This document shows positions 1-7,672 of a stretch of DNA of 19,747 nucleotides, one piece after another. Positions within the stretch are counted from its first letter, which is position 1; each line of letters opens with the position of its first letter. Below the pieces are notes generated by a model. That model saw only the letters and a list, made by a program, of their open reading frames with translations, was not told the origin of the DNA and did not search any database. The DNA is from an uncultured Eubacteriales bacterium. GTDB taxonomy: Bacteria > Bacillota > Clostridia > Lachnospirales > Bianqueaceae. The translations under genes and the position numbers were made by a program. Location of the stretch: NCBI GenBank assembly GCA_902493345.1, contig CABUPM010000043.1, forward strand, positions 1 to 19,747, in the 5' to 3' direction.

Positions 1-10
1 CCCACAGTAC

Positions 11-39
11 TTGACTCCTCAGAGCATTTCGATTATAAT
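11..39 (+). promoter_or_regulatory. Promoter of the LysR regulator gene
   Basis: A -35 box TTGACT (11-16) and a -10 box TATAAT (34-39) are separated by exactly 17 bp. Transcription would start near 46 and give an untranslated leader of about 68 bases before the LysR start. No other gene lies between the promoter and the LysR gene. Confidence 0.8.
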
Positions 40-51
40 ACAGTCGTCGTT

Positions 52-86
52 ATATGTAAAATACATTTTTGATATCGTTTACATAT
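52..86. promoter_or_regulatory. Inverted repeat in the LysR leader, candidate operator
   Basis: The arms ATATGTAAA (52-60) and TTTACATAT (78-86) are perfect 9-bp inverted repeats with 17 bp between them. The left arm is also part of a smaller palindrome, ATGTA-AAA-TACAT (54-66). LysR-type regulators typically bind interrupted AT-rich dyads near their own start. This repeat lies downstream of the -10 box, where binding would block elongation or initiation. Autoregulation is inference. Confidence 0.45.
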
Positions 87-113
87 CATTTTGATATATT
101 AGTGGAGGCTGTT

Positions 114-1010
114 ATGTTAATCAGTTACGATTATTACAGGATTTTCTATTTTGTCGCAAAATACGGCAACTTTACTCAGGCGGCCAATGTTCTCATGAGT
201 AACCAGCCCAACCTGACCCGCGCCGTCAAAAATCTGGAAGCGGAGCTTGGCTGTACGCTCTTTATCCGCTCCAACCGCGGAGTCACACTGACTCCGGAGG
301 GTTCTAAACTGTATAAATATGTCTCCATCGCCTGCGAACAGCTGCAGGCCGGAGAAAATGAGCTCAGTCAGGATCTGCAGCTGCAGCGCGGCATCGTCTC
401 TATCGGAACGACCGAGACCGCGCTGCACGGCTTCCTGCTGCCCGCACTGCGCCAGTACCGAATCGATTACCCGGAGGTCCGGATCCGGATCTCCAACTAT
501 TCCAATCCGCAGGCCATTCACGCCCTGCAGACCGGCCTGGTGGATTTTGCCGTCATCACAACTCCCACCGGCGCCAGCAAGCCGCTCAAAGAAAAGCGTC
601 TGCACGCTTTCCGTGAGATTCTGACCGCCGGCCCCCGATTTAAGGAACTATGCGGGCACACTCTGCATCTGTTGGACCTGCAAAAATATCCGCTGATCTG
701 TACCTCACACGATACACGAACCTATGAGTTCTACAGCCGTTTCTTTGCCGATCACGGCGTGATGCTCTCCCCCGATCTGGAAGTCGCGACCACCGACCAG
801 ATTCTTCCGCTGGTCAAGGAAAACCTGGGAATCGGTTTTATGCCGGAAACCTTCGCGAGGAGCGCGATTGAAAATGGGGAAATTCTGGAGGTTAAGCTCT
901 CCGTCAAGATTCCCCAGCGCTATATCTGCCTGGTCAAACGTGCTGACCGTCCCACCGGCATCGCCGCAGGCGTTCTGGAGAAGCTGCTTCTGGAACGAAG
1001 CTCTCTCTAA
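114..1010 (+). CDS. LysR-family transcriptional regulator
   Basis: This is a 298-residue DNA-binding regulator of the LysR family. The N-terminal winged helix-turn-helix covers roughly residues 4-62, with the family signature of a FTQAAN helix followed by QPNLTRAVKNLEAELG and a TPEG segment. It is followed by the periplasmic-binding-like effector domain from about residue 90 (VSIGTTETALHGFLLPAL). The total length is normal for the family. The reading frame is open from 69, but ATG at 114 is preceded by GGAGG at 104-108 with good spacing and gives the usual short LysR N-terminus, so it is chosen. LysR genes often control a divergent neighbour. Here that neighbour would lie left of the window, so the target and effector are unknown. 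The stop codon interlocks with the stop of the convergent dgt gene (overlap 1007-1010), leaving no room for a terminator between them. Confidence 0.93.
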   Translation: MLISYDYYRIFYFVAKYGNFTQAANVLMSNQPNLTRAVKNLEAELGCTLFIRSNRGVTLTPEGSKLYKYVSIACEQLQAGENELSQDLQLQRGIVSIGTTETALHGFLLPALRQYRIDYPEVRIRISNYSNPQAIHALQTGLVDFAVITTPTGASKPLKEKRLHAFREILTAGPRFKELCGHTLHLLDLQKYPLICTSHDTRTYEFYSRFFADHGVMLSPDLEVATTDQILPLVKENLGIGFMPETFARSAIENGEILEVKLSVKIPQRYICLVKRADRPTGIAAGVLEKLLLERSSL

Positions 1011-2032
1011 TATACATCCCAACCTTTGGGAACAAACAGCTGCTCGTAGCAGCGCACCGCATAATGATCCGACATACCGGACACATAATCGCAGATCGCC
1101 GTATCCAGACTGTCTCCCAGAGACAGTCTTTCTTGATATACCTGCGGAAGCCTTTCCGGATGCTCACGGAAATAATCTACCAAACTTTCTACCAGCTTCT
1201 CCGCCTTTCCTTCCTCCGCCTTGGCGATGGAACCGATATATACATTCTCAAACATAAACTGCCGGAGGCGCATCATGGCTTCCTCCACCTGCGGCGTCTG
1301 CCGGATCTCCGGCTTCATTACGCTGTGCGCGATAACATCCCGGATCATCCGGTTTAATCTCTCCTTCACGTTATGTCCCAGCACTTCTGTGCAGTCGGAC
1401 GGCAGTTCTTTTTCCTGGATGATCTGTCCGCGGATCGCATCATCGATATCATGATGGATATAAGCCATCTTATCGGCCAGGCGCACGACCTGCCCCTCCA
1501 GCGTGGAAGGCATTTTGCTGATCGAATGATTGGCAATGCCGTCCAGCACCTCCCAGGTCAGATTGAGCCCCTGTCCCCTCTTTTCCAGGACTTCTACCAC
1601 ACGGATGCTCTGTGCGGCATGGGAGAATCCTCCCGGCATCTTGCGAGCAAGCACACGCTCGCCTGCGTGGCCGAAGGGCGTATGACCGATATCATGCCCC
1701 AACGCAATCGCTTCCGTCAGGTCCTCGTTCAGCTGCAGGGCCCGGCTGATCGTCCGGGCAATCTGCGCGACCTCCAGCGTGTGCGTAAGCCGCGTTCTGT
1801 AATGGTCCCCTTCCGGCTGTATAAAGACCTGCGTCTTATGCATCATCCGCCGAAAGGATTTGCAGTGTAGGATCCGGTCGCGGTCCCGCTGGTACACGGT
1901 ACGCATATCGCACTGCTCCTCCGGTCTCTTTCGGCCACGCGTCTGCGAACTCTTGGAGGCATAGGGAGACAGTATCTGCTCCTCCAGCGCCTCGGTTCTC
2001 TCACGCAGTTTAAGGTCTGCCGCTTCTATCAT
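1007..2032 (-). CDS. dgt: Deoxyguanosinetriphosphate triphosphohydrolase-like HD phosphohydrolase
   Basis: This 341-residue HD-superfamily enzyme is of the type that hydrolyses dGTP (or other dNTPs) to the nucleoside and triphosphate, adjusting dNTP pools in the cytoplasm. The metal-binding HD signature is complete: H84 in TRLTHTLE, H113-D114 in GHDIGHTPFGH, and D187 in LADKMAYIHHD. The N-terminal RTVYQRDRDRILHCKSFRRM block is also typical of dGTPases. The frame is open further upstream, but only as a shadow of addB. ATG at 2032 has GGGAGG upstream and is chosen. It lies inside the last 23 bases of addB, so the two are translationally coupled. Substrate preference cannot be read from the sequence. 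The length of about 340 aa matches the shorter Firmicutes type rather than the 505-aa E. coli Dgt. Confidence 0.9.
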   Translation of the reverse strand: MIEAADLKLRERTEALEEQILSPYASKSSQTRGRKRPEEQCDMRTVYQRDRDRILHCKSFRRMMHKTQVFIQPEGDHYRTRLTHTLEVAQIARTISRALQLNEDLTEAIALGHDIGHTPFGHAGERVLARKMPGGFSHAAQSIRVVEVLEKRGQGLNLTWEVLDGIANHSISKMPSTLEGQVVRLADKMAYIHHDIDDAIRGQIIQEKELPSDCTEVLGHNVKERLNRMIRDVIAHSVMKPEIRQTPQVEEAMMRLRQFMFENVYIGSIAKAEEGKAEKLVESLVDYFREHPERLPQVYQERLSLGDSLDTAICDYVSGMSDHYAVRCYEQLFVPKGWDVY

Positions 2033-5000
2033 CCTGCTGCACCTCCCTGATCTTCTGCCAGAATTCTTCCTTATTCTCCTTGATTGCCCACCGCTCTTCG
2101 GCGCCCTCCTGACGGATGTCAAACGAGCACGCCTCACGGTAGGCGCAGTACGTACACGCACTGTACGTATCCCCTCGGTAGGGATACTGGCGAATGCATC
2201 CGGACAGCTCCTCCTGTGCCAGCCCGGCGATCTTCTGGATAGCAAACTTCGTAAGGCCGTTCATCTCCTCTTCGGTACGAAGCTTGCCCATATCGCTCTT
2301 ATGCACAGCTCCCGCCTTGGTAACACGCAGCGGCAGGATATTCTGCAGCTGCTGCGGGTCCTGTGCCATTCCTTCCAACACGATCTTATCGTTCACAGCG
2401 ATTCCGGAGAGCCTTGCCCCTTTCCGTGCGATTTCTTCCGCGTCCTCTTCCCCCATCGGCTTCTTAGCCTTGATAATATCCGGTGTCAGATGAAAATAGA
2501 ACATTCCGGCCGGTTTGACCTCTCGTCCCATTTCCCTAAGGCCGTCCGTTACCGCCTGCATGTATACCGGAAGCTGCAGACTGATTCCGTCGTCAATCTC
2601 TGTCTCCGAAAAGGAGGTGGATCCAGATTTGTAGTCGATGATCCGCACATAGGTCACGCCGTCCTCCTGCAAGAGGTCTACCCGGTCGATGATTCCGCTC
2701 ATCCGAAGCACCTGACCGCCTTCCAGCGGCACCTCTACCGGTGGGAGACTCTTACCGCGGCCGCTGCCAAAGCCCCACTCAAAATATTCCGGCCGGAAGC
2801 TTCCGGCTTCCACCTGTTCCCGCAGATATTGCAGGGCCCGCACGGCCCGTCTCTGGAGTTTTCGCCAATAATAGCGGTATCGGCTGTTATCCTGATAGGA
2901 AGCATACTCCTGCTCGCTCTCCTGAAAAAGCTTCTGCACCAGATCCGTTATCGCCTCTGCTCCCGCATTCTCATCGTAAAAGCGCTGCAAAAGGAGCCCC
3001 GCCCCTTCCAGAATCCCATGCAGAATCCGTCCGTCGCTGGCAAAGCTGGCCTGGAACAGCTCCCGTTCCCGCAGCCTCAGACCATACCTCAGGAAATGCG
3101 CATAAGGGCAGCTGGCATACCGCTCCATCCGGGTCACGGACAGCTCCCAGCTGTCCGGCTGCCAGAGCCTGTGCGCTGTCTCCTCCGAAATCCTCTCCTC
3201 TTCTATACGCCCTGCCTGCGCCAAACGCCGCATCCGCTGCGCGTAGCCATGCCGCAGGAACCAACGCTGCAGCTGCGCATTCTTCTCTTCCGATTCGCAC
3301 CAGCGCTGAAAACAAGGCTCCGCCAAGCTAAGCCTCTCCTCCGGCTCTGTATCCAGAACCTTATCTCCATGGATTTGCAGGAACCGGCTCCAATAGAGGG
3401 AGGCCCGCTTGGGCTCGCCCTTTTCCAGACTGGCGTCATAGCTCACATAGAGAGCTTCTGTCGGCGCTGAGAGCAGAATATAGAGCCGAAACTGCTGCTC
3501 GCAGAGCTGGCGCAGTCCATCCGGCGCAAGCCGCATCGTCCCTTGCAGTTCCGCACGTTCCTTTTCCAGTAATAGGCCATGATCCTGCACAACCCTGGGA
3601 AAGCCCTCTTCTCCGAACCCAAGGATAAAGAGCGCCTTCAAGCCCTGAAAACGGGAACGGTCCATGTCTCCCACCGTGATCTGGTCCAGAGAGGGCGGAA
3701 GCATTCCCAGCTTCAGCTCGCCAAAGCCCGCCGTAAGGATCCCCAAGAAGGCATCCGTACTAAGCTCTGTCTCCCCCATCATCTCCCGGATCCGTTCCAA
3801 TACCAGAATCACCTGCGCATAGATCTGGCGGCTATGCGCCTCCTGCAAGAACAGGCCGTCTCTGCGAAGCTGATCCGCCTGATGGTTCAGCAGATACTCC
3901 GCACCGGTCGCCTCCAAAAAGCTCTCAATCTGGCTGCACCATTTTTCAGCCGTTTTGTCCTGCGCATCCTGCCAGAAGGCTTCCAGACAGTCCGTATAGA
4001 GCCGTACCGCCTGCTCGTTTTCACTGCCTACGGCACACTCCCGCATCAATTCCGCCGCCTTATGAAATCCTCGTGTTCCTCGTGCCAGCGCCTGATTCTC
4101 CAACAGATCCCGCTGTTTTCTGGTAAACGGAGTGTACCCGCTCTTCAAAAAAGAAAATAGCGTATCGTAGCTGCACCGACTCTGCAGCATCTGAAGGAGG
4201 GAACGAATCATCCGGATAAAGGGATGGGACATGACACCCCCCGTTTCGTCCATAAAAATCGGGAAACCATACTCCTGCGCATACTGCCGGATCAGGCCCT
4301 GATATGTACCGACATCGCTTACCGCAACACCGATCTGCCGATACTGATAGCCCTGTTCCCGGATCAGATATACAATCTGCTCAAACATCCTCTGCACTTC
4401 CGACCGGCAGCCGGATGCCGCATACAAATGCACCGCGTTCTTTTCCCCCGACCATGGTCTGGGCGGAACCTTGAAGAATTCCCGTGCAGTATGGTTCAGG
4501 CAGGTCTCTTCCGCCGCCTGCATATAGACTTCCTGCACCGGGATGCGCATCTGCCTGGCCGCCTCATAAAGGGCCGCCAATGTCCTGCGCGAGGTGTCAA
4601 AGAGATCGCCCTTCTCACTCTCCCGTCCCCTCTCGACTTCTCTTGCCGCGGCTTCCGGAATCGTCAAGCAGATTGTCACTTCTCCTGCGTAATGCATAAG
4701 CAGCGTCAGAACCCGCATCTGCTGCGGCGTAAACCCGTAAAAATCATCCACGTAGATTCTGGCGCCGCGTACCAGATGTGAATCCGGAAGGTTCTCCGCC
4801 AGACGGTCCAGCAGCTTCTCACTGATCTCTCCGTACTGCAGCAGCGCTTCTTCGTATGCGCCATGAAGCAGTACCAGATCCTGCAGCTTTAGATGAAGAC
4901 TGCTCTCCTTTTCCGTCTGTTCCATCGCCTTCTGGAGTGTTTCCTGACTGATTTCATACTGTGCGAATTCGGAGAAAAGGCTTTTTAATCTCTGCAAAAA

Positions 5001-5351
5001 GCCGGCGGAGTGAACACTGCCTCCGTAATAGGCAAGCTGCGGAGCATGTTCCTGTGCCAACCGATATAAAAGCATACTCTTACCGACTTCATCCAGCACG
5101 ACCAGCTCTTTTTCCCCCTGTTCCGACAATACCCGGTGCGCCATGCGCTGAAAGCTCAGGACATCCGTCCCGATCAGTCCATGTCCCGGATGTTCCTGAA
5201 TCAGTGTTTTCTGTTCGGACAGAGTCACCTGTTCCGGTACAATCAGGATGTGCCTCTCCTGCGGCAATCCTTGACCGTCGGATAAAATCTTTCTGTGGAT
5301 CCAATGCGTTTTGCCGGATCCGACCTCGCCCATAAGCAGTCTGAGCAGCAT
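2010..5351 (-). CDS. addB: ATP-dependent helicase/nuclease AddB subunit
   Basis: This is the 1113-residue B subunit of the AddAB double-strand-break repair helicase-nuclease, the Firmicutes counterpart of RecBCD. A Walker A motif, GEVGSGKT, lies at residues 8-15. The C-terminal RecB-type nuclease is visible as MSGIIDRVDL, then RIIDYKSG and SLQLPVYMQAV, which supply the catalytic Asp/Lys and QxxxY elements. Four cysteines fit the AddB iron-sulfur staple: C748 in SCPYAHF and C1066, C1069 and C1075 in CTYCAYREAC. B. subtilis AddB is slightly longer (1166 aa). The ribosome-binding site GGAGAGGAGGG precedes the ATG. The usual partner addA does not follow: the next gene is dgt, whose start overlaps this gene's end. 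AddA must be upstream of the window or elsewhere on the chromosome. Confidence 0.95.
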   Translation of the reverse strand: MLLRLLMGEVGSGKTHWIHRKILSDGQGLPQERHILIVPEQVTLSEQKTLIQEHPGHGLIGTDVLSFQRMAHRVLSEQGEKELVVLDEVGKSMLLYRLAQEHAPQLAYYGGSVHSAGFLQRLKSLFSEFAQYEISQETLQKAMEQTEKESSLHLKLQDLVLLHGAYEEALLQYGEISEKLLDRLAENLPDSHLVRGARIYVDDFYGFTPQQMRVLTLLMHYAGEVTICLTIPEAAAREVERGRESEKGDLFDTSRRTLAALYEAARQMRIPVQEVYMQAAEETCLNHTAREFFKVPPRPWSGEKNAVHLYAASGCRSEVQRMFEQIVYLIREQGYQYRQIGVAVSDVGTYQGLIRQYAQEYGFPIFMDETGGVMSHPFIRMIRSLLQMLQSRCSYDTLFSFLKSGYTPFTRKQRDLLENQALARGTRGFHKAAELMRECAVGSENEQAVRLYTDCLEAFWQDAQDKTAEKWCSQIESFLEATGAEYLLNHQADQLRRDGLFLQEAHSRQIYAQVILVLERIREMMGETELSTDAFLGILTAGFGELKLGMLPPSLDQITVGDMDRSRFQGLKALFILGFGEEGFPRVVQDHGLLLEKERAELQGTMRLAPDGLRQLCEQQFRLYILLSAPTEALYVSYDASLEKGEPKRASLYWSRFLQIHGDKVLDTEPEERLSLAEPCFQRWCESEEKNAQLQRWFLRHGYAQRMRRLAQAGRIEEERISEETAHRLWQPDSWELSVTRMERYASCPYAHFLRYGLRLRERELFQASFASDGRILHGILEGAGLLLQRFYDENAGAEAITDLVQKLFQESEQEYASYQDNSRYRYYWRKLQRRAVRALQYLREQVEAGSFRPEYFEWGFGSGRGKSLPPVEVPLEGGQVLRMSGIIDRVDLLQEDGVTYVRIIDYKSGSTSFSETEIDDGISLQLPVYMQAVTDGLREMGREVKPAGMFYFHLTPDIIKAKKPMGEEDAEEIARKGARLSGIAVNDKIVLEGMAQDPQQLQNILPLRVTKAGAVHKSDMGKLRTEEEMNGLTKFAIQKIAGLAQEELSGCIRQYPYRGDTYSACTYCAYREACSFDIRQEGAEERWAIKENKEEFWQKIREVQQDDRSGRP

Positions 5352-5380
5352 GTCTATCCCTCCTCTCCTTACTTATCTGC

Positions 5381-5386
5381 ATTATA
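5381..5386 (-). promoter_or_regulatory. -10 element upstream of addB
   Basis: On the minus strand the sequence reads TATAAT (5386 to 5381), about 30 bases before the addB start and just upstream of its GGAGAGGAGGG site. No good -35 hexamer is seen at 16-18 bp, so it is a partial promoter call. Confidence 0.5.
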
Positions 5387-5474
5387 ACATAATTTCCCGC
5401 TCCGGAATACACATAAATGGTTTTTTCTTTTCATAAAATGGTGGCAGTAAAAGACTTATGGAGGATTCTACACT

Positions 5475-5906
5475 ATGGCTTTCCGTGTTGTCACTCTCCG
5501 TCTTCCCGGGCTGCTGCGCATCGGCGCGGCCGCTCTCGCCGTAATCCTCGCCGGCATTCTACTCTTTCTGACCCTGGGCTCCGGCGGCAAAAGAGTCTCC
5601 AGTGAGGCCGCTGTCTATCAGCCGGGGATCTACAGCGCCAGCGTCGCCTTTGGCGCGCAAACGGTCTCGGTTGAGATCATCATGACCTCGACAGGGATCC
5701 AGTCTGTCTCCTATGAGATTCCGGAGGATGTATCCAGTGTATATCCTCTGATCCGCGCCGCCAGCGCCATGATTGAAAAGCAAGTGGAATCCGGTGGGGA
5801 TCCCTCTGCCATCCAGCCGGATTCCGCCTCACAGGATACGGCCGCTTATCTCCTGCGGGCCATCCGCACCGCTTGCTCTAAAGCCCTTTTGCCTTCCGGC
5901 ACCTGA
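5475..5906 (+). CDS. Small membrane-anchored protein, FMN-binding-domain-like
   Basis: This 143-residue protein has a short basic N-terminus, one strongly hydrophobic segment at about residues 12-35 (signal anchor or uncleaved signal peptide) and an extracytoplasmic tail. The tail begins YQPGIYSASVAFG, followed by VSVEIIMTSTGIQSVSYEIPED. It ends with a helical DTAAYLLRAIRTACSKAL segment. That order (G-x-Y strand, V-x-V-x-M strands with a G-I-x-x-V turn, late A-x-x-A-L helix) resembles the fold outline of FMN-binding (FMN_bind) domains. The SGAT flavinylation motif is replaced by SASQDTAA, so flavin binding is doubtful. ATG 5475 has GGAGG at 5460-5464. It is followed after 17 bases by a second tiny membrane gene and then a terminator, making a two-gene operon. 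The exact function is not recognised. Confidence 0.72.
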   Translation: MAFRVVTLRLPGLLRIGAAALAVILAGILLFLTLGSGGKRVSSEAAVYQPGIYSASVAFGAQTVSVEIIMTSTGIQSVSYEIPEDVSSVYPLIRAASAMIEKQVESGGDPSAIQPDSASQDTAAYLLRAIRTACSKALLPSGT

Positions 5907-5923
5907 CTTCGGAGGACAATCCT

Positions 5924-6082
5924 GTGCGTAAATGCGGTTTTCCTCTCAAACCTCTGGGCTGTATGGCCGCCTGCTTTGGCTTCGGCATCCTGTTTGCCGT
6001 CCTGATCGATATTCTATGGATCAACTGCATTCTGGGAATTCTGATTGCTGTCACCGGGATCTATTTGGCTGCGGTATTTTAA
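5924..6082 (+). CDS. 52-residue hydrophobic small membrane protein
   Basis: A short open frame starts at GTG 5924 with GGAGG at 5911-5915, eight bases upstream, and ends at TAA 6080-6082, immediately before the terminator hairpin. The protein begins VRKCGFPLKPLGCMAACFG. It continues as one or two hydrophobic segments (FGILFAVLIDILW, then CILGILIAVTGIYLAAVF), consistent with a double-pass mini membrane protein. Four cysteines are present. It lies 17 bases after the FMN-bind-like gene, in the same orientation and transcript. The clean ribosome-binding site and its placement between a stop and a terminator support a real gene. The function is unknown. Confidence 0.7.
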   Translation: MRKCGFPLKPLGCMAACFGFGILFAVLIDILWINCILGILIAVTGIYLAAVF

Positions 6083-6086
6083 AAGC

Positions 6087-6126
6087 CGACGCGGCTGTTT
6101 CCTCTTTTGAAGGAACAGCCGCGTCG
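6087..6126. terminator. Bidirectional terminator between the small-protein operon and the hydrogenase gene
   Basis: A long hairpin has arms beginning CGACGCGGCTGTT and ending AACAGCCGCGTCG, with a single extra T and a loop of CTTTTG. It is flanked by AAAAG on the left (a T-tract for minus-strand transcripts) and ATTTAT on the right. It sits 4 bases after the stop of the 52-aa gene and 16 bases beyond the hydrogenase stop, so it can serve both. Confidence 0.88.
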
Positions 6127-6142
6127 ATTTATAAGGCTTCTA

Positions 6143-7567
6143 TTACAGCTCGTACACCTTGATCGCGTCCTTAATGTTCTTTTCCTTGGCTTCTTTGCCG
6201 TATTTGTCCACCGCGAGACGATTCTTGGGACCATGAGACAGCGCCGCCGCGCCGCCGATACAGCCATTGATGCAGGCCATACCTTCGATGAAGTTCTCCT
6301 CCCGCTTGCCGCTCTGCGCCTTCAGAAGCGCCATCCGGCAATTGGCAATACCATCGCAGGCTACCGCATTGAGCTTGAACTGCTCTTCCGTGATTCCCTG
6401 CTCCTTCAGCGCCTCAGCAACTGCCTCGGCCAGACCTCCGCAGCGTGCGAAAATTCTGCCGTAATAAGACGCGTTATCCAGCGGCTCCTCATCCAGCTTC
6501 GCCAGCTCAATCTCCCGGCTGTCAAACAGCGCCTGCAGCTCTTCAAAGGTCAGTGCCAGGTCCACATAGGGCTTAACGGCTTCCTTACGAACCTCTGCCT
6601 TCTTCGCCGTACAGGGTCCGATAAAGATTACCTTGCTGTTCGGATCCAGCTTCTTCAGGTGCTTGGAAATCTCCACCATCGGGGACGGATTATGAGAAAT
6701 ATTCTCCTTCAGCTTGGGGAACTGGGTCTCGATATAGCGTACAAACGCCGGGCAGCAGGAACTGGTCAGGAATCCCTTCTCCGCCAACTCCGCGGCCTCA
6801 TTGTACGCGACCATGTCCGCGCCCAGCGCCGCCTCGACAACGCTGTAGATACCCAGCTTCTTGATTCCGGCAACGACCTTGCCTAAGGGAAGGTTGAACT
6901 GTCCGGAGATCGCCGGAGCTACAACGGCATATACATGGTATTTGGTGTTATTCTCGGACTCTCTCAGCATCCGGATCGCATCCAGGATAAACGACTTGTC
7001 CATAATCGCTCCAAAAGGACACTGATATACACAGGCGCCGCACTGAATACATTTGTCGTTGTTGATCTCTGCCTTCATATCATCATTGATGCTGATGGCA
7101 TTCGGCTTACATGCATTCATACAAGGACGGGTATGCTTTACGATCGCGCTGTAGGGACATACCGTTACACAGCGTCCGCACTCAATACATTTGGATTTAT
7201 CAATGTGAGCCTTGCGGTCTACAATCGAAATTGCCTTCTTGGGACATGTATTCATACAATGGTGCGCGATACATCCACGGCAGGCCTGAGTAACCTCCAC
7301 ACCTGCCACAGGACATTCGTCACACGCGACGGGCATAACCTCGATAATATTGGGATTGGACTTATCTCCGCCCATTGCCATTTTCAATCTCTCATTCATA
7401 ACGGCACGCTCTTTATAAATACAGCAGCGCATTGACGGCTTCGGTCCCGGAACCAGACGCTCCGCTGCTCCCAAAAGCCCCTCTGCCAGACGTCCCTCAT
7501 ACTCCAATGTAGCAATCTCTTTTAATGCTTTGTACTTTAATTCCTGGACACTGGTATCACAAATCAT
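6143..7567 (-). CDS. Monomeric [FeFe]-hydrogenase, group B-like
   Basis: This 474-residue iron-sulfur enzyme belongs to the [FeFe]-hydrogenase family, which interconverts protons and H2 with ferredoxin-type electron carriers in the cytoplasm. An N-terminal helical region is followed by a Cys-rich block (residues 82-108, CDECPVAG and CRGCIAHHCMNTCP). Two ferredoxin-type 4Fe-4S clusters follow, around CIECGRCVTVCP (127-137) and CIQCGACVYQCP (173-183), with an extra CMNAC at 149-153. The H-cluster motifs are L1 TSSCCPAF (268-275), L2 IGPCTAKK (316-323, C319) and L3 EGMACINGCIGGA (428-440, C432 and C436). The GPC and CPAF variants, instead of MPC and CPGW, fit group B (CpIII-like) enzymes rather than classic group A. 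All H-cluster cysteines are present. The physiological role of group B enzymes is poorly defined. It has its own promoter, and no maturation genes (hydE, hydF, hydG) lie nearby. Confidence 0.9.
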   Translation of the reverse strand: MICDTSVQELKYKALKEIATLEYEGRLAEGLLGAAERLVPGPKPSMRCCIYKERAVMNERLKMAMGGDKSNPNIIEVMPVACDECPVAGVEVTQACRGCIAHHCMNTCPKKAISIVDRKAHIDKSKCIECGRCVTVCPYSAIVKHTRPCMNACKPNAISINDDMKAEINNDKCIQCGACVYQCPFGAIMDKSFILDAIRMLRESENNTKYHVYAVVAPAISGQFNLPLGKVVAGIKKLGIYSVVEAALGADMVAYNEAAELAEKGFLTSSCCPAFVRYIETQFPKLKENISHNPSPMVEISKHLKKLDPNSKVIFIGPCTAKKAEVRKEAVKPYVDLALTFEELQALFDSREIELAKLDEEPLDNASYYGRIFARCGGLAEAVAEALKEQGITEEQFKLNAVACDGIANCRMALLKAQSGKREENFIEGMACINGCIGGAAALSHGPKNRLAVDKYGKEAKEKNIKDAIKVYEL

Positions 7568-7643
7568 TGTTTAACTCCAATCCTTTCTACTCTCTTCTCC
7601 ATTACGTAGACACAACAAAAAATGCTTTTTTACAAGCAGAGAA

Positions 7644-7672
7644 AGTATACCATAGCGTTCTTCTAATGTCAA
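7644..7672 (-). promoter_or_regulatory. Promoter of the hydrogenase gene, overlapping the truA stop
   Basis: On the minus strand TTGACA (7672-7667) and TATACT (7649-7644) are separated by exactly 17 bp. The -35 hexamer contains the TGA stop codon of truA. The leader of about 70 bases carries a weak stem (TGCTT, then AAGCA followed by a run of T) near 7620-7635, which could be a weak truA terminator or leader structure. Confidence 0.85.

Noticed and set aside
934..1167. Short frames across the LysR/dgt junction
   Set aside because: They are alternate-frame shadows of the two convergent genes, with no start signals.
2301..3470. 389-codon open frame on the plus strand opposite addB
   Set aside because: It is an antisense shadow of addB. 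It has no ribosome-binding site and no recognisable domain, and its low-complexity composition is typical of reverse frames in this GC range.
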